DNA of 5,676 nucleotides from Deltaproteobacteria bacterium (GTDB taxonomy: Bacteria > Myxococcota > Myxococcia > Myxococcales > 40CM-4-68-19). Below are positions 4,211 to 5,676 of this stretch, in pieces. The notes under the pieces are model-generated. The model was not told where the DNA came from, did no database searches, and was given only the letters and a program-made list of their open reading frames with translations. How positions within the stretch are numbered: position 1 is the stretch's first letter; every line of letters starts with the position of its first letter. The position numbers and the translations under genes were made by a program. The stretch covers positions 1 through 5,676 of the forward strand of contig JAFEBC010000675.1 of assembly GCA_018266095.1 (NCBI GenBank), read 5' to 3'.

Positions 4211-5676
4211 GTGAGCATCCCGCTCGGTGGCCGCGCCATCCTGCTCGTCGAGGACGATCGCGCCCTCCAGCTCGCGCTCGCCGAGTCGTTGTCGGACGCG
4301 GGCTTCACCGTGTTCACCGAGCGCGACGGCGACTGGGCGCTGCGCACGTTCGCGGCGCGTCCCATCGACCTCGCGGTCATCGACGTGCTCCTGCCTGGCC
4401 GCGGGGGCGTCGAGGTGGCCGAGGAGATCCGCCGCTCCGACAAGGGCCGCGAGATCCCCATCATCATGGCCTCGGGCGTGGTCAAGGCGCAGAAGGGCCG
4501 CCGCGAGCTCGCGGAGAAGGTCGGCACCAAGGCGCCGCTCGAGTGGCTGGACAAGCCGTTCGAGCCGTCCAAGCTCGTCGCCATCTGCCAGAAGCTGCTC
4601 AAGGTCACGCCCGACGAGACCGACCCGGAGACGCGCCGGAAGCGCCGCGAGCGCGCGCGCCTCGAGGCCAAGTCGAAGGACCTCTCGTCGATCGCGGACC
4701 TGCAAGAGGCCAAGGGCGTCGAGTCCGAGAGCCAGGTGCGCTTCAAGGGCGCCGCGCTGGTGCGTGGAAACCTGCGCGACGCGCCGTTCGCCGAGGTGCT
4801 CTCGCAGCTTCACCGCTGGCTGGCCACGGGCGCCTTGCTCCTGCGCAACGACCCGGTGAAGAAGATCGTGTACCTGAAGGAAGGCGCGCCGCTCTTCGTG
4901 CGCTCGAACCTCCTCGGCGAATGCCTCGGACAAGTCCTCGTGCGCGAGCGCATGATCAACATGTCCGAGTGCGAGGAGTCCCTGCGCCGGATGCAGGAGG
5001 GCAAGCGCCAGCAGGGCACCGTGCTCATCGAGATGGGCTGCATCTCGCCCGCGAACCTCTCGTACGCGCTGCAGCTCCAGCAAGAGACCAAGCTCTTCGA
5101 CCTGTTCACCTGGCCGGAGGGCGACTACAGCTTCAACCCGCGCGCCGAGCCGCCGCAGAGCCTGGTGGCCATCGAGATGACCTCCGCGCGCATCCTGCAC
5201 GAGGGCATCCAGCGCACCTACGACATCGACCGCGCCATGGCAGCGCTCGGCGATTCGGACGCGCTGGCGGTGCGGCACACGGACGACCCGATGGACCGCT
5301 TCCAGGACATGGGGCTCGAGGCCGAGGAGGCGCAGCTCTTCGCGCAGATCGACGGGCGCCGCACCGTGGGCGAGCTGGTGGCGGCCGCGCAGCTCGAGGG
5401 CTTGACGACGGACCAGGCGCACCGGCTGCTCTACTCGCTCAAGTGCGCGAACATGATCCAGTTCGGCCTGCCCACGAAGACGCCGCCGCACGGGCACACG
5501 CTGCCTCCGCCCTTGCCGTCGCGCGCGCCCATCGGTGCGGGGATCGCGGAGGTGCCGGTGTCCATCGACATCCCGCCGCCGCCCGTCGACGAATTGCCCG
5601 AGCGCGCGCTGGCCGAGCCCGAGCTGCTCCTGCGCCAGCAGATCGAGCGCCTCGCCGCGCGCGCGCAGGATCTGAA
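4211..5676 (+). CDS. Response regulator: receiver domain plus PATAN/DUF4388 (C-terminus beyond window)
   Basis: A cytoplasmic signalling protein with 488 visible residues and no stop before the right edge. Residues 8-131 are a CheY-like receiver. The acidic pocket is Glu14-Asp15-Asp16, the phosphoacceptor is Asp58 in VIDVLLPG, the switch serine is Ser88 in IIMASG, and Lys115 stands in LDKPF, so it looks phosphorylatable. A strongly basic linker follows (TRRKRRERARLEAK, 141-154). Residues about 176-340 match the PATAN/DUF4388 pattern, from VRFKGAALVRGNLRDAPFAE through VYLKEGAPLFVRSNLLGECLG to the terminal helix SARILHEGIQRTYD. PATAN domains occur in motility and other signalling regulators and are thought to act through protein contacts. 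Residues 365-418, including LFAQIDGRRTVGELV, look like a small winged-helix-like module, followed by a Pro-rich linker (420-465) and the start of a possible coiled coil. GTG at 4211 is the only sensible start: the frame is stopped at 4142 and no ATG intervenes; only a weak GGGG precedes it. No histidine kinase is adjacent. Confidence 0.92.
   Translation, partial: MSIPLGGRAILLVEDDRALQLALAESLSDAGFTVFTERDGDWALRTFAARPIDLAVIDVLLPGRGGVEVAEEIRRSDKGREIPIIMASGVVKAQKGRRELAEKVGTKAPLEWLDKPFEPSKLVAICQKLLKVTPDETDPETRRKRRERARLEAKSKDLSSIADLQEAKGVESESQVRFKGAALVRGNLRDAPFAEVLSQLHRWLATGALLLRNDPVKKIVYLKEGAPLFVRSNLLGECLGQVLVRERMINMSECEESLRRMQEGKRQQGTVLIEMGCISPANLSYALQLQQETKLFDLFTWPEGDYSFNPRAEPPQSLVAIEMTSARILHEGIQRTYDIDRAMAALGDSDALAVRHTDDPMDRFQDMGLEAEEAQLFAQIDGRRTVGELVAAAQLEGLTTDQAHRLLYSLKCANMIQFGLPTKTPPHGHTLPPPLPSRAPIGAGIAEVPVSIDIPPPPVDELPERALAEPELLLRQQIERLAARAQDL

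Noticed and set aside
4208..5497. Minus-strand open frame of 429 codons antisense to the response regulator
   Set aside because: Low-complexity Arg/Leu/Ala/His composition, whereas the plus strand encodes a complete receiver with all its catalytic residues.

Overview
The window is a high-GC chromosomal segment, with strong G/C bias at third codon positions and long spurious antisense frames as a by-product. It most likely comes from a myxobacterium or relative (Myxococcota, formerly Deltaproteobacteria). This is inferred from the density of lipoproteins and from a lipoprotein whose ends (VRADPP near the N-terminus, WVVARDGRGAVAW near the C-terminus) match a type I associate with myxobacteria. 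A response regulator carrying a PATAN/DUF4388 domain, which is abundant in that phylum, points the same way. No RNA genes, insertion sequences, CRISPR arrays or phage genes were seen.

Layout. (1) 1-1101, minus: a thiolase of the acetyl-CoA acetyltransferase type, whose C-terminal end lies outside the window. (2) 1102-1211: a short divergent promoter region holding a perfect 8-bp inverted repeat. (3) 1212-2234, plus: a predicted 340-residue lipoprotein. (4) 2239-2967, minus: a lipoprotein with a carbohydrate-binding family 9-like domain, converging on the previous gene with only 4 bases between the stops. (5) 2995-3381, minus: a small secreted protein with six cysteines. (6) 3382-3534: a less GC-rich regulatory gap with two dyads and a stem-loop. 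(7) 3535-3969, minus: a small membrane protein with two transmembrane helices and a PH-like C-terminal domain. (8) 3970-4210: a divergent promoter region with a sigma70-like candidate on each strand. (9) 4211 to the end, plus: a receiver-PATAN/DUF4388 regulator, open at its C-terminus.

The genes do not form an obvious single pathway. The thiolase is primary metabolism (acetyl-CoA/acetoacetyl-CoA). Four of the other five products are placed in the envelope: two lipoproteins, one exported cysteine-rich protein and one inner-membrane protein. The minus-strand genes at 2239-2967 and 2995-3381 are close enough to be cotranscribed, but a 10-bp stem-loop spans the start codon of the downstream gene. 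The regulator is divergent from the membrane protein, so coregulation across 3970-4210 is possible but unproven.

The most interesting items are the start-codon hairpin at 2950-2978, the cysteine-rich exported protein with its operator-like upstream dyads, and the multidomain regulator whose missing C-terminus may carry another effector. I found no convincing evidence of a wholly new system. The start sites of three minus-strand genes are placed downstream of the longest open frame, on the basis of ribosome binding sites, signal peptides and promoter positions.
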